A stretch of 64,000 nucleotides of DNA from Candidatus Eisenbacteria bacterium (lineage in GTDB: Bacteria > Eisenbacteria > RBG-16-71-46 > JAFGJU01). The stretch is taken from assembly GCA_026388185.1 (NCBI GenBank), contig JAPLKG010000017.1, forward strand, positions 222,081 to 286,080, written 5' to 3'. The stretch's first letter is position 1, and each line of letters opens with the position of its first letter. This document shows, piece after piece, positions 55,229-63,999 of this stretch. The translations under genes were made by a program, and so were the position numbers. Below the pieces are notes generated by a model. It did no database searches, had not been told where the DNA came from, and saw only the letters and a program-made list of their open reading frames with translations.

Positions 55229-56047
55229 CTATCTCTCGTACCAGGGGACGTCGGACTGGTTGACCAGTGTTAATCCGTCGATTTCCTGCCCCAGAAAACG
55301 CTCACCGACGTCCTTGAACTTCCTCGGAATATCACTCACGTAGAAATGCCTGAACACTCTTCCCCCGCTTTCGGCCTCCATCCCCTTGTCTTTCAGGATC
55401 GCTATGACTTCGTTGGCCGCCTCCTCACCCGAGTCCACAAGCGTGACGTTCTTCCCCGCGGCCTCCTGGATGATGCCGCGAAGCACCGGATAATGGGTGC
55501 AACCCAAGACCAGCACGTCCACGGCAGCGCGCGTCAGCGCTTCCAGGTATTCATTTGCGACCAGCTTCGCAACGGGGTGAAGTATCCATCCCTCTTCCGC
55601 GAGCGGGACAAAAAGCGGGCATGCCACGGAATGGACCTTCACGGCGGGGTCCAGGGAGGCGATTGCTTTCTCGTACGCGCGACTTTCGACCGTCCCCACG
55701 GTTCCTATGACGCCGACGACCTTCTTCTTGCTAAGATGGACGGCGGCCCTTGCGCTGGAGTCTATCACTCCCACGATCGGCACGTCGAAAGCGCCTCTCA
55801 GCTCCTCGAGCGCCACCGCCGAAACGGTGTTGCACGCAACGACTACGAGTTTGACGCCTCGATTCAGGAGGAATCTCGTGTTTTCAAATGCGAATCGCTT
55901 TACTGTTTCGACCGACTTCGAACCGTATGGCACGCGCGCGGTGTCGCCGAAGTAAACGATGCTCTCGTTCCGAAGTCTCGAAATCAAGTGCTTCACGACG
56001 GTGAGGCCGCCGATTCCCGAATCAAAAATACCTATGGGTGAACCCAT
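55229..56047 (-). CDS. murI: Glutamate racemase
   Basis: A 272-residue enzyme making D-glutamate for peptidoglycan. It opens with PIGIFDSGIGGLTVVK. The two catalytic cysteines are in VVACNTVSA and VLGCTHYPVL, and the YFGDTARVPYGSKS segment is typical. It is located with other wall genes (amidase upstream) and rph downstream. Confidence 0.97.
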   Translation of the reverse strand: MGSPIGIFDSGIGGLTVVKHLISRLRNESIVYFGDTARVPYGSKSVETVKRFAFENTRFLLNRGVKLVVVACNTVSAVALEELRGAFDVPIVGVIDSSARAAVHLSKKKVVGVIGTVGTVESRAYEKAIASLDPAVKVHSVACPLFVPLAEEGWILHPVAKLVANEYLEALTRAAVDVLVLGCTHYPVLRGIIQEAAGKNVTLVDSGEEAANEVIAILKDKGMEAESGGRVFRHFYVSDIPRKFKDVGERFLGQEIDGLTLVNQSDVPWYER

Positions 56048-56111
56048 CTGAAGCTCCTTGCGATCTCACGCCAAGCGGCCCGATCTCGCCGGTCCGACAA
56101 CGTCAAAATCG

Positions 56112-56687
56112 CTATTGCCAATCAAACACGCTCAGGGGCTCGGTCAGGTCGTAATGCCCCCCCAGCGAATCGACCGAACTTCCCTCCACCAATATCTGCA
56201 CGTGCGTGATGTCGACGAAGTTCGCCGACACGGTACGAACTATCGAAGCCAGGATCAAATACTCTTCCGTCGAGCCTCCCGTGAAACCACTCTTCAATTC
56301 CCCCGAAAAATCCAGATACGCAGTCCTGCCCGCAATGTAGGCACTCCTCAGTAGAGTTCCCGGAGGAAGAACGCCGATCCCCTTGCCCGTCGGACCCGAA
56401 ATGAGTTCTCTCATGATGCTTGCGAGCAGCGTCGAAGGCTCTGCGGAAGCCATGATGTCCCGCGTGGTCTCGATGGGTTCGGTCCCGTCTTCCGAGCCGA
56501 AATATAGAATCACGGCCTTTGTTCCGACCTCGACTTCTTCCGAGGGCTTGGTCACGGGTTCGCCGGGTTTCTCTACGCCGGCTCTGCGTTTGGAGAAAGT
56601 GACGACCAAGACTATGGCGAGAAGGCACACAATAATGAAAAGGACGAAGTTGAGCCTCTTGGATGCTCTGGTTTTTGATGTGCCCAT
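56112..56687 (-). CDS. GerMN-domain membrane-anchored protein
   Basis: A 191-residue protein. It has an N-terminal anchor (residues ~13-31, LNFVLFIIVCLLAIVLVVT) and then a GerMN domain: AVILYFGSEDGTEP, ASIMRELISGPTGKG, LPPGTLLRSAYIAGRTAYLDFSG and AEYLILASIVRT-like strands. GerMN proteins often sit beside amidases and affect cell-wall remodelling; here the gene lies between the amidase and murI, consistent with that. Confidence 0.88.
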   Translation of the reverse strand: MGTSKTRASKRLNFVLFIIVCLLAIVLVVTFSKRRAGVEKPGEPVTKPSEEVEVGTKAVILYFGSEDGTEPIETTRDIMASAEPSTLLASIMRELISGPTGKGIGVLPPGTLLRSAYIAGRTAYLDFSGELKSGFTGGSTEEYLILASIVRTVSANFVDITHVQILVEGSSVDSLGGHYDLTEPLSVFDWQ

Positions 56688-56726
56688 GCGTGCCTCCGAA
56701 TCGTGCGGACATCTATCGCGGTGCTT

Positions 56727-58184
56727 CTATCTCGCTCCTTCGTTCACAAACTCGCCGATACCCTCTGCGATTGCTGCAGCAATTCTATGCCGGGACGAGG
56801 AATCTAGCAAGAGAGCTTCGTCGCCGGGATTCGTCAAGAATCCGCAGCACACAAGTACGGACGGCATGTCGACCCCCTCAAGTGCAACTGCCGGGACTCT
56901 GCGCAATCCCAACTCCTTGAGATTCGTGGCACTGCCGAGCCTGTCGGAAATGCCCCCGGCAAGAGAAAGGCTGGCGCGAGCGTGCCTCTCGGAGGCGCCT
57001 TTCCACGAGCTCACCTGGACACCGCCGATCGCCGGCTCCGAAGCCGAGACCCCATCACCACCCGGCGCCTTGTAGACTTCAAGACAATACCCGCTGGCTC
57101 CGGGAGACGCGTAACCGTCGCAGTGAATGCTCACAAAAATGTCACCATGAGCTGCGTTGGCCTCGACGGCCCTTGTTTCCGGAGTTTGTTCGGAGTCGTC
57201 TTCTCTCGTCAGTACTACTTCGAGCGTCCCGGTCTTTGAGAGGAAACCCTTGATGTCTCGAGCGATATCGAGATTTACTTGTTTCTCAACCGCTCCACCC
57301 TTGCCCTTCACGCCCTCGTCGGAACCTCCATGGCCGGGGTCGAGCACGACCACCCGGTACTTGCCGCCAGACAGCTCCCCGCCAAACGGGGCAAGACTCA
57401 TCTCACGCATCTGTGAGTCGGACGAGGTGAAACCGATGGCAATCCTTTCGGGTCCTGTCTCGCGCTTTAGACTGTAACCGAGAGTGTGAGAATCCAGCGC
57501 CATTCGGAGCTCGACCCCCTTGGCGCTCTGACTGACCAGAAGCTTCTTGACAAGACCGGCCTTGGCGGACGAGGGTTTTGCGGAGACGACTGCATTTTCG
57601 AGAAGTATCACAAACGACTCTTTGGAAAGAGAAACGGGCAAGTACTCAACCTTCCCCTGGCTCTCGACGGTAACATACGTGAACTCGCCCGACGTTTCGA
57701 GACCGATCCTCACCGGCACGCTGCCCTCTCTCAGGAGAGAAAGGGTCTGATTGTCGGCGCTCCACGCGACTCTCTTCTGTGAGAACTGAGGCACAACTTC
57801 GAGAAGAAACTCGACGGGCACGTAAGGCACACCTCTGACGAAGAGAACGGGCGCTCCCAGCACGAAGGTTTGGTCCCCGACAGCCAGGATGGGGCTTCCG
57901 ACGGTGAATCGGATCCTCGTGCCCTCAACGTTGAGGACGGCCTTCCTGGTCTCCGCCTTCCAGAACTTGGTCGCTCCCAAGAGGAGAGCGGCGTCGTCCA
58001 TGGAAACGTAGTCCCTGCCCTGTATCCTCGTCGACTTGCGGGCCTCGGCGCTGACGTAGGAAGGCGCAAGACCGGGGAGGATCGCAACAAGGAGGATCGC
58101 GACGAGCAAGACGGAAATGGGAGACAGTGGTGTCATGGTGCGGTCTCTGACTCTCGGCACGGTGTCATTCAGTCTTCCGGTCAC
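56727..58184 (-). CDS. N-acetylmuramoyl-L-alanine amidase
   Basis: Up to 485 residues. A GTG at 58184 would start inside smpB; ATG 58136 (MTPLSPISVLL) gives a cleaner signal peptide and is a good alternative. Residues ~45-150 resemble the copper-amine-oxidase-N/stalk-type beta domain; the middle is AMIN-like. Residues ~285-480 are the zinc amidase: VVLDPGHGGSDEGVKG, a glutamate in KQVNLDIA, and FVSIHCDGY. It would cleave the peptide from glycan strands in the periplasm. It lies between smpB and the GerMN gene. Confidence 0.93.
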   Translation of the reverse strand: MTGRLNDTVPRVRDRTMTPLSPISVLLVAILLVAILPGLAPSYVSAEARKSTRIQGRDYVSMDDAALLLGATKFWKAETRKAVLNVEGTRIRFTVGSPILAVGDQTFVLGAPVLFVRGVPYVPVEFLLEVVPQFSQKRVAWSADNQTLSLLREGSVPVRIGLETSGEFTYVTVESQGKVEYLPVSLSKESFVILLENAVVSAKPSSAKAGLVKKLLVSQSAKGVELRMALDSHTLGYSLKRETGPERIAIGFTSSDSQMREMSLAPFGGELSGGKYRVVVLDPGHGGSDEGVKGKGGAVEKQVNLDIARDIKGFLSKTGTLEVVLTREDDSEQTPETRAVEANAAHGDIFVSIHCDGYASPGASGYCLEVYKAPGGDGVSASEPAIGGVQVSSWKGASERHARASLSLAGGISDRLGSATNLKELGLRRVPAVALEGVDMPSVLVCCGFLTNPGDEALLLDSSSRHRIAAAIAEGIGEFVNEGAR

Positions 58185-58647
58185 GCCTTCGTCCCTTGAG
58201 AGCTCTTTCTATCTCGCGTTCCTGTTCCCTTCGAGCGATGCTTTCTCTCTTGTCGTATTTCTTCTTGCCCTTCACGAGCGCCAGCTCAACCTTAGCATGC
58301 TTTCCCTTGAAATATACGTTCAAAGGCACGAGCGTAAGCCCCCGCTCGTTGATTTTTCCGGCCAGCCTGCGGATTTCTTGCTTGTTGAGCAACAGCTTCC
58401 TTGTTCGCAAGGGATCGTGGTTGAAACTGCTGGCTTCGTCGTAAGGACTTACGTGCATGTTGTGCAGAAAAACTTCGCCGCCGTCGACGGTAGCATATCC
58501 GTCCCTGATGTTCGCCTTGCCTTCCCGCAGAGACTTGACCTCGCTGCCGACCAAGACTATTCCGGCCTCCATGGTTTCAAGTACGAAGTAGAGGTAGCGG
58601 GCCTTGCGGTTTGCGCAAACTTGTTTGATCGTTGTTTCGGGACACAT
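58165..58647 (-). CDS. smpB: SsrA-binding protein SmpB
   Basis: A 160-residue partner of tmRNA in trans-translation. The start is ATG 58647 (MCPETTIKQVCANRKARY), because the longer frame upstream runs through repeats and lacks family similarity. Motifs: ARYLYFVLETMEAGIVLVGSEVKSLR, NIRDGYATV, and the basic C-terminal tail KKKYDKRESIARREQ. Its end overlaps the longest amidase frame by 20 bases. Confidence 0.96.
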   Translation of the reverse strand: MCPETTIKQVCANRKARYLYFVLETMEAGIVLVGSEVKSLREGKANIRDGYATVDGGEVFLHNMHVSPYDEASSFNHDPLRTRKLLLNKQEIRRLAGKINERGLTLVPLNVYFKGKHAKVELALVKGKKKYDKRESIARREQEREIERALKGRRRDRKTE

Positions 58648-58677
58648 CGTGCGATTGATAACAGATGGAGCCGTCGG

Positions 58678-58785
58678 TTTCAACAGGTTAAAGTCTATCC
58701 AGGATGTCGTTGTCGACCGGGAGCTGGCCGTTCGCAGCGGGCTATCGTGTTTCAACGAACCAGAAGTCTATCCAGGATATCGTTG
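58678..58785. repeat. Two-copy direct repeat between smpB and tRNA-Leu
   Basis: A composite unit occurs twice, 73 bases apart: TTTCAAC, 6-7 variable bases, then a 22-base block (core AGTCTATCCAGGAT, then GTCGTTG or ATCGTTG). The 22-base blocks at 58691-58712 and 58764-58785 differ at one position. The second ends at the -35 of the tRNA-Leu promoter. Two copies only, so not a CRISPR array. Confidence 0.7.
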
Positions 58786-58810
58786 CGCCGAAACGCAAAT
58801 ATGCTATTAT
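58783..58810 (+). promoter_or_regulatory. Candidate promoter of tRNA-Leu
   Basis: TTGCGC, a 16-base spacer and TATTAT, ~50 bases before the tRNA. The -35 is weak but equals the one before yggS. Confidence 0.45.
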
Positions 58811-58862
58811 TCTCCCGCAAGAGAGGTTGACGCGAGGCTAGAGAGTCACGCAGGAAGCGCGT

Positions 58863-58949
58863 GCGGAAGTGGCGGAATTGGCAGACGCGCTGGGTTCAGG
58901 GTCCAGTGAGGGTAACCTCTTGGGGGTTCAAATCCCCCCTTCCGCACCA
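58863..58949 (+). tRNA. tRNA-Leu (anticodon CAG)
   Basis: 87 bases with a long variable arm (GTGAGGGTAACCTCTTG region) and encoded CCA. Acceptor GCGGAAG/CTTCCGC, anticodon loop TTCAGGG reading CAG. Confidence 0.96.
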
Positions 58950-59043
58950 TGCATCACCCTTTTCAGCGCCCCATTGATCGCCCGCGATGGCTCCACGCCG
59001 AGCCCCGGGCCATCTACTCTTGCTATTCAGTCCCGTTACCGGC

Positions 59044-59394
59044 TCATTCCGATGTCTGAGGCAGCTGCAAATCAGGAGGACCCTGGGTGGCTTTTGTGGC
59101 AAGAGAGGGTTTCTGCTTCCTGAGCTCCCGCTTTACTGTCTCGAGCTCCCGTTCGCTCAGACCGTAGATATCCTTGATGGTCTTCTCGCAGTATCTTCCC
59201 TTCCAATCCCTGCCGAATTTCCTCAACGATGTTCTCTCGATGCCGGTCTTGGACTCTCTGCTTTCGGATACACCTCGAGGTGTACCTCCCCTCACGACTC
59301 GTTGCTCGGGTTGAGCACAGGAGAGGGTCATAACAAGGAAAAATGTGAGGGCAAGGAGCTTCCGCACGGGCGAACCCCGCGTAATGAGTGACAT
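59044..59394 (-). CDS. Small putative lipoprotein
   Basis: A 116-residue protein of unknown function. The leader RKLLALTFFLVMTLSCAQ carries a lipobox (LSC), so it is probably lipid-anchored. The mature part is short, basic and helical at the C-terminal half (IYGLSERELETVKRELRKQKP). It stands alone, convergent with tRNA-Leu. A frame on the opposite strand is of similar length but has no signal or family features. Confidence 0.55.
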   Translation of the reverse strand: MSLITRGSPVRKLLALTFFLVMTLSCAQPEQRVVRGGTPRGVSESRESKTGIERTSLRKFGRDWKGRYCEKTIKDIYGLSERELETVKRELRKQKPSLATKATQGPPDLQLPQTSE

Positions 59395-59579
59395 AACCGC
59401 ACAACCGTGCCGTCACCCTAACAGAAGCTCAACTGCAGTTCAACTCCAAAAACGAAGATGCTACAGAGTCACCTACTGACCGGAGCGCGCGCCATACTAC
59501 GTCACTCGTCCGAATACAAAACCCTGAGCCTCGGTGCTCCCCGCGACCTGTCAGCCAAAGCGGTAGATGTGAAAACCTG

Positions 59580-61445
59580 TCAGCGCAATACAACTAACTT
59601 CTGGACACCGCCTCTGGCACACCCACCTGCCAAGAAACGCGCAAAGTAGACCCCGGGTCTCACCTCCTTACCTCTCTCGTCCCTACCGTCCCACAATACC
59701 TCTCCCTCCCCCCCAGAACACTCTATACGCCTCACTAACCTCCCAGATAAATCCAGCACCTCAAACTCCGCCTCTCTCCTGGCCCCAGCGTAGTAACCCA
59801 ACATGAAGCCTACCCCTGACGGATTGGGCCTCACTCCGATGAAGCCTACTCTCACACCTCCCTCACACGGCCGCACCAACACAGGGCCCGCCTCCTCACA
59901 CAACTCCCCAAAAGGCGACTCAACCTCCAACCAATATCGATACCTCCTGCCCAACTCCACCGTGCTGTCTACAAAACTCTCAACGTCCACCAATGGCTCT
60001 ACCGTGTACACCAACTCCCTCTCTCCCTCTGCATCAGGCTCTCCACAACCACCTGCGTCTGCACGGTACACGTTGAACCTCACCTGCCCCCGACAGCTCC
60101 ACTCAACCACCACCCGCTCCCCCTCTACACGAGCGCTGAAACCCTTGACCCACGGCTCGGACAGAAAATCATCTGAATACCGAGCCCAGATGTCATAGTC
60201 ACTCCCACTCGGACCACGACTCCGCTCCCACACTACCCATACCCTCCCTCCTGTACCTACACCCACATCCGGCCACTCATCTGTTGCCGCAAGCTCGCTG
60301 TCAGGCTCTGTCACCATCTCCTCTCCCGTCCACCAGCAATCCGACCACCGGCTCACGTACACATCTCCCTTGTACACGTTGTCATGATCCGCCCTGGCCC
60401 ACGCAACCACCGGCCCACCCTCCACACTACCGCTCACCATGAGACCGTAATCCCACTCACTCGGGTCAGCAGGTGGCAAAGGGATTGAACCACTGATACT
60501 CCAACCCGCACCATCCCAAAAACCAGCACAAATGTTAGAAGTGGTGTCAAAATACACTATCCATGGACCCTCACCACTACTGAAACATATCTTCGGGCCC
60601 CCACCCCTGATCGAAAGAGGAGACTCTCTCCAGGTGCCCTCATCCCGGTACACGCAGTGAAGCGTATCAACGTGATCCATCGCTTCCCACACAACCCAAG
60701 GCACACCCAAGCCAGAGACCGCTATGTCAGGATACCCATCCTGAACCTCCGGATGATCTATGTGCTCCAAAGATGACCAAACGCCATCCACACGATTCCG
60801 AAAGAAAAGATCAAGGTCGTACCCAGGGTGTCTGTTCACAAAGGCACCAACCACAGCCCAAACCGACGTCGTGTCCACGCACCCCATCTCATAGCCCTGC
60901 CCTTCAATACCTGCCGCATACAGCGTCTCAGGCTCACACCATCCTGCACCTGCCCAGTGCGTCGTCAACACGTCACAGTACGGCGACGTACCCCCACGAT
61001 AACGCTCCCAAACCACCCACGGAATACCGTCCTCCCCGATGCAAGCCATATGCCACGCATCCTTCTGCACATTGTCCGGGTGCACCCTCTCCTCGGGTGT
61101 CCAACCTTCCCCTCTCCAACGAGAATACATAATCTCAAAATCACCCTGACTAGCATCAATACCCATCCAAAACACCCAAGCCGTCCCCGCACTGTCAACA
61201 ACCACCATAGGACTCCAGTCATAAGACGTGTCTTCCACGTTCACCTGCATCTCAGGACTCCACGTAGCTGCAAGAACGGGCGATGCTGTTGGAAGGAAAA
61301 AACCACAGGACAGAACAGAGGTTGTCAAGAGCAGTACTGTGGAGGCAAGGACATGCATGTGGCCAAGATCGCGGCCAAACCAGTGGCCGAAACCCAGCCT
61401 TCCGCCTTGCCTGCGTGAAATAGCCCCCTCGCGAGCGAACCCCAT
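59580..61445 (-). CDS. Secreted beta-propeller-like protein with type IX-type C-terminal domain
   Basis: About 621 residues. I choose ATG 61445 because GAGGT lies just upstream; ATG 61358 or TTG 61469 are alternatives. A long basic leader precedes a hydrophobic signal (STVLLLTTSVLSCGFFL). Six or seven recurring strands of the type GxPWVVWE (GIPWVVWERYRGG, GVPWVVWEAMD, GRVWVVWERSRGP) suggest a propeller. An Fn3-like part follows, then a FlgD/type IX sorting domain (EFEVLDLSGRLVRR, VLWDGRDERGKEVRPGVYFARF). The coding strand is unusually G- and T-rich compared with its neighbours. Function unknown. Confidence 0.82.
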   Translation of the reverse strand: MGFAREGAISRRQGGRLGFGHWFGRDLGHMHVLASTVLLLTTSVLSCGFFLPTASPVLAATWSPEMQVNVEDTSYDWSPMVVVDSAGTAWVFWMGIDASQGDFEIMYSRWRGEGWTPEERVHPDNVQKDAWHMACIGEDGIPWVVWERYRGGTSPYCDVLTTHWAGAGWCEPETLYAAGIEGQGYEMGCVDTTSVWAVVGAFVNRHPGYDLDLFFRNRVDGVWSSLEHIDHPEVQDGYPDIAVSGLGVPWVVWEAMDHVDTLHCVYRDEGTWRESPLSIRGGGPKICFSSGEGPWIVYFDTTSNICAGFWDGAGWSISGSIPLPPADPSEWDYGLMVSGSVEGGPVVAWARADHDNVYKGDVYVSRWSDCWWTGEEMVTEPDSELAATDEWPDVGVGTGGRVWVVWERSRGPSGSDYDIWARYSDDFLSEPWVKGFSARVEGERVVVEWSCRGQVRFNVYRADAGGCGEPDAEGERELVYTVEPLVDVESFVDSTVELGRRYRYWLEVESPFGELCEEAGPVLVRPCEGGVRVGFIGVRPNPSGVGFMLGYYAGARREAEFEVLDLSGRLVRRIECSGGEGEVLWDGRDERGKEVRPGVYFARFLAGGCARGGVQKLVVLR

Positions 61446-61658
61446 ATCACAGACCTCGAGTGAAACCAAGGTACACTTCGCCGTAAACCAAACTTCTGCC
61501 GCAGCACAAACCTAGGACTCCGGCCCCTCTCTGTCAACACATTTCCGCGAGTCACAGATGCTATCCCACAAGAACGTCTCCGCTTCCAGCTACAGAACTC
61601 TCGAAAGTACCGGCGGCCTGCCCCTGGCTCTTGCCGCCTAGCGGGACACCGGCCCGCC

Positions 61659-62300
61659 CTACCTGAACAGTGCTTTTATGGCACCCCAGGGCTCAGGAAC
61701 AATGTCGGTGGCGCAACCATTAGGCCCGCCCGGACTCGGAGGGCATTTTGTCCCGAGCGGAGGCTCTGTTCCGCTGTAAGGACTGAGCGCGTCGAAAATG
61801 TACCAGTCCTGGCTTCCGGACGGCTTCCTTCCCACGGAACGGTTCGAACCGCCCGCAGCCTTTCCGTAGGTATAAGAGTCCACTTGGAAGCTGTCTGCTC
61901 CGACAAACCTCCACAGGCGAACGGTGTCTCCCGTGTTGGCAAGACTCAGCCCGTAAGCAGGATATCCGTTCGCGCGCTCCCAGGCGTAGGACTGGCTGCC
62001 GTAGACAGCGAGGTGGCCTTGCGCCGGGATGGTGCCAGAAAGCCCGTACCTCCACGTCGTGTCGGCGTCGGCGATGCGATATCCGTCGAGAACGGCCGGC
62101 GATTCGGAGTTGTTGTAGATTTCTACCCACTCGTCGTCGCGGTAGTTGTACACACTGTCACCGTTCCAGTCAATGGAAGGGGAAGGCAAAATCTCGTTGA
62201 TGACAACGTCGGCGGAACACAATACGGGAAAGAGAACAATACCGAAGAGAACAATGGAGAGAACAACCACGAGCGGAAGAGCGAAGGCAATGCGTTTCAT
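61659..62300 (-). CDS. Secreted lamin-tail-domain protein with WGxIKxLxR tail
   Basis: A 213-residue protein with a signal peptide (ending LCSA, ~30). Residues ~30-150 match a lamin-tail domain: VVINEILPSPSIDWNGD, DDEWVEIYNNSESPAVLDGYRIAD and SLANTGDTVRLW. The end is PEPWGAIKALFR, like the tail of the Cys-rich secreted protein at 26252-26953. AGGGAGGATGAAAG precedes the ATG. It is probably exported to the surface or medium; role unknown. Confidence 0.82.
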   Translation of the reverse strand: MKRIAFALPLVVVLSIVLFGIVLFPVLCSADVVINEILPSPSIDWNGDSVYNYRDDEWVEIYNNSESPAVLDGYRIADADTTWRYGLSGTIPAQGHLAVYGSQSYAWERANGYPAYGLSLANTGDTVRLWRFVGADSFQVDSYTYGKAAGGSNRSVGRKPSGSQDWYIFDALSPYSGTEPPLGTKCPPSPGGPNGCATDIVPEPWGAIKALFR

Positions 62301-62391
62301 TCTTTCATCCTCCCTTCATCCCAATCACCACACACTTGCCTTGGAACTGACTGAATCGAGAGAACTGTAGCTGGAAAGGCGGGATGTTATC

Positions 62392-63339
62392 TTACGGAAT
62401 GATTTTGGTTCCGGCCTTGCCGTCGATGGCGCGGCCTATTTCATCGCAAGACGTGATTATTACTTCCTTACCACCTCCCTCCAAAAACTCGACGGCAGCC
62501 TGTATCTTGGGCCCCATGCTTCCGGGGGCGAACTCGCCCGCGGCAAGGTATCTCTTGGCCTCGGCGGCGGACATGAGGTCGATGTCGTACTGGTCGGGCT
62601 TGCCGAAATGGAGGGCCACCTTGGAAACGGCAGTAGCTATGACGAAGGCTTCGACGTTCAGCACTGCGGCAAGCACACTCGATGCAAAATCCTTGTCTAT
62701 GACTGCTTCCACCCCTTTGAGCATGCCTTCGGGGGTTTCGACGACGGGAATCCCACCGCCCCCAACTCCTATGACGATCCTACCGGCCTTTACCAGTTCG
62801 CGAATGACTTCTGCTTCCACGATCTTGAGCGGTCTGGGTGAGGGCACCACCCTTCTGTAACCCCTTCCAGCATCCTCGACCACGGACCATCCCTTTTCGC
62901 TTGCCAGTCTCTGAGCCGTTGACCTGTCGTAGAACGGCCCTATCGGCTTGGTGGGCTTCAGGAAGGCCGGATCGTCGGAATCAACGATCACCTGAGTGAC
63001 CACAGTCACGACGCTCTTGTCTATTCCCGCTCTCTTGAGCTCGTTGTAGAACACCTGCTGAATCATGTAACCCAGGCCGCCCTGGGAATCGGCGCCACAA
63101 ATGTCAAGCGGCATGGGCGGTACGATGTCCTTTGCGGCCTCATTCCGTATGACGATGTTTCCGACAATCGGGCCGTTCCCGTGGGTCACGATGAGCCGCG
63201 TTCCCTTCCTTATCGTGTCGACGAGCTGGACCACGGTCGCGCGCGTAACTTCGATTTGCTCGTCGATCTTCCCGGTCCCTCGCTCGGGGATTATCGCGTT
63301 GCCGCCGAGCGCGAGGACCATGCTCTTAAACGCACTCAA
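62392..63339 (-). CDS. arcC: Carbamate kinase
   Basis: A 315-residue enzyme of the amino-acid kinase fold, making ATP from carbamoyl phosphate (or the reverse). Motifs: ALGGNAIIP, LIVTHGNGPIVGNIVIRNEAA, SQGGLGYMIQQVFYNEL, VGVGGGGIPVVE-like loop and PGSMGPKIQAAVEFLEGGG. arcA and arcB are not in the window. It follows the aminotransferase gene by 24 bases in the same direction. Confidence 0.95.
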   Translation of the reverse strand: MSAFKSMVLALGGNAIIPERGTGKIDEQIEVTRATVVQLVDTIRKGTRLIVTHGNGPIVGNIVIRNEAAKDIVPPMPLDICGADSQGGLGYMIQQVFYNELKRAGIDKSVVTVVTQVIVDSDDPAFLKPTKPIGPFYDRSTAQRLASEKGWSVVEDAGRGYRRVVPSPRPLKIVEAEVIRELVKAGRIVIGVGGGGIPVVETPEGMLKGVEAVIDKDFASSVLAAVLNVEAFVIATAVSKVALHFGKPDQYDIDLMSAAEAKRYLAAGEFAPGSMGPKIQAAVEFLEGGGKEVIITSCDEIGRAIDGKAGTKIIP

Positions 63340-63363
63340 TAACGTCCCTCCGTCAATGCCGCC

Positions 63364-63999
63364 CTACAGCTTCTCTATGAACTCCTTCATGCGGCTGAGT
63401 CCCTTGTTGATGTTTTCAATCGAATTCGCATACGAGAGTCTCAAGTAGCCCTTGCCGTACTTACCGAAGGCCGTGCCGGAAAGCAGAGCTACTCCCTTCT
63501 CCTCGAGAAGCCTCGAGGCCAGCACGTCGCAATCCATGCCGGTCGCCTTGACGTTGGGAAACACGTAAAAAGCGCCCCTCGGGGTCTTGCAGCTCACTCC
63601 CTTGATTGAATTGAGGCCGCGCACGACGACGTCGCGGCGCTTCTTGAACTCTCGCACCATCTTCATCGAGTCGTCTTGAGGTCCCGTTATGCCGGCGATT
63701 CCCGCGCGCTGCGTGAAGGAGCAAGTGCAGGAAGTGCAGTTTGTCTGTAGCCTGGCCACGTGCTTGGCCAACGTCTCATTCATGATGCCGTAACCCAACC
63801 GCCAACCGGTCATCGCGTAGGTCTTGGTCCAAGGTCCCGTCACCGCAGGCGCCGTTTGCAGCTTGCCAGTGAAGGTGATGGAGAGACTCGTCGCCGTCTT
63901 GGCAATGCCCAGCGCTGGCGGAGGTGTCGCGCTCGCCGGAGTTATGAGTTGGATCGCGTTCATCGGCGCGCGGGGATCACCACTGCCCGTGATGGCGTA
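63364..63999 (-). CDS. Class I aminotransferase, C-terminal part; upstream sequence foreign-looking
   Basis: The frame is open to the window edge. From about 63825 down to 63364 it is the C-terminal ~155 residues of a PLP-dependent class I/II aminotransferase: KTYAMTGWRLGYGIMNE (the lysine preceding TYAMTG is the cofactor-binding position), the conserved arginine in KGYLRLSYA, and MKEFIEKL at the end. Upstream of that lysine the expected core (DEIY, ILDGFS) is missing. It is replaced by LSITFTGKLQTAPAVTGPWT preceded by GSGDPRAPMNAIQL, which resembles exported repeat proteins of Verrucomicrobia. A chimeric assembly join is the likely cause. Confidence 0.75.
   Translation of the reverse strand, partial: YAITGSGDPRAPMNAIQLITPASATPPPALGIAKTATSLSITFTGKLQTAPAVTGPWTKTYAMTGWRLGYGIMNETLAKHVARLQTNCTSCTCSFTQRAGIAGITGPQDDSMKMVREFKKRRDVVVRGLNSIKGVSCKTPRGAFYVFPNVKATGMDCDVLASRLLEEKGVALLSGTAFGKYGKGYLRLSYANSIENINKGLSRMKEFIEKL

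Noticed and set aside
58678..58785. Possible CRISPR array
   Set aside because: Only two copies, no further spacing, no cas genes nearby.
58987..59391. 134-codon plus-strand frame after tRNA-Leu
   Set aside because: The opposite strand holds a frame with a convincing lipoprotein signal; this one has none.
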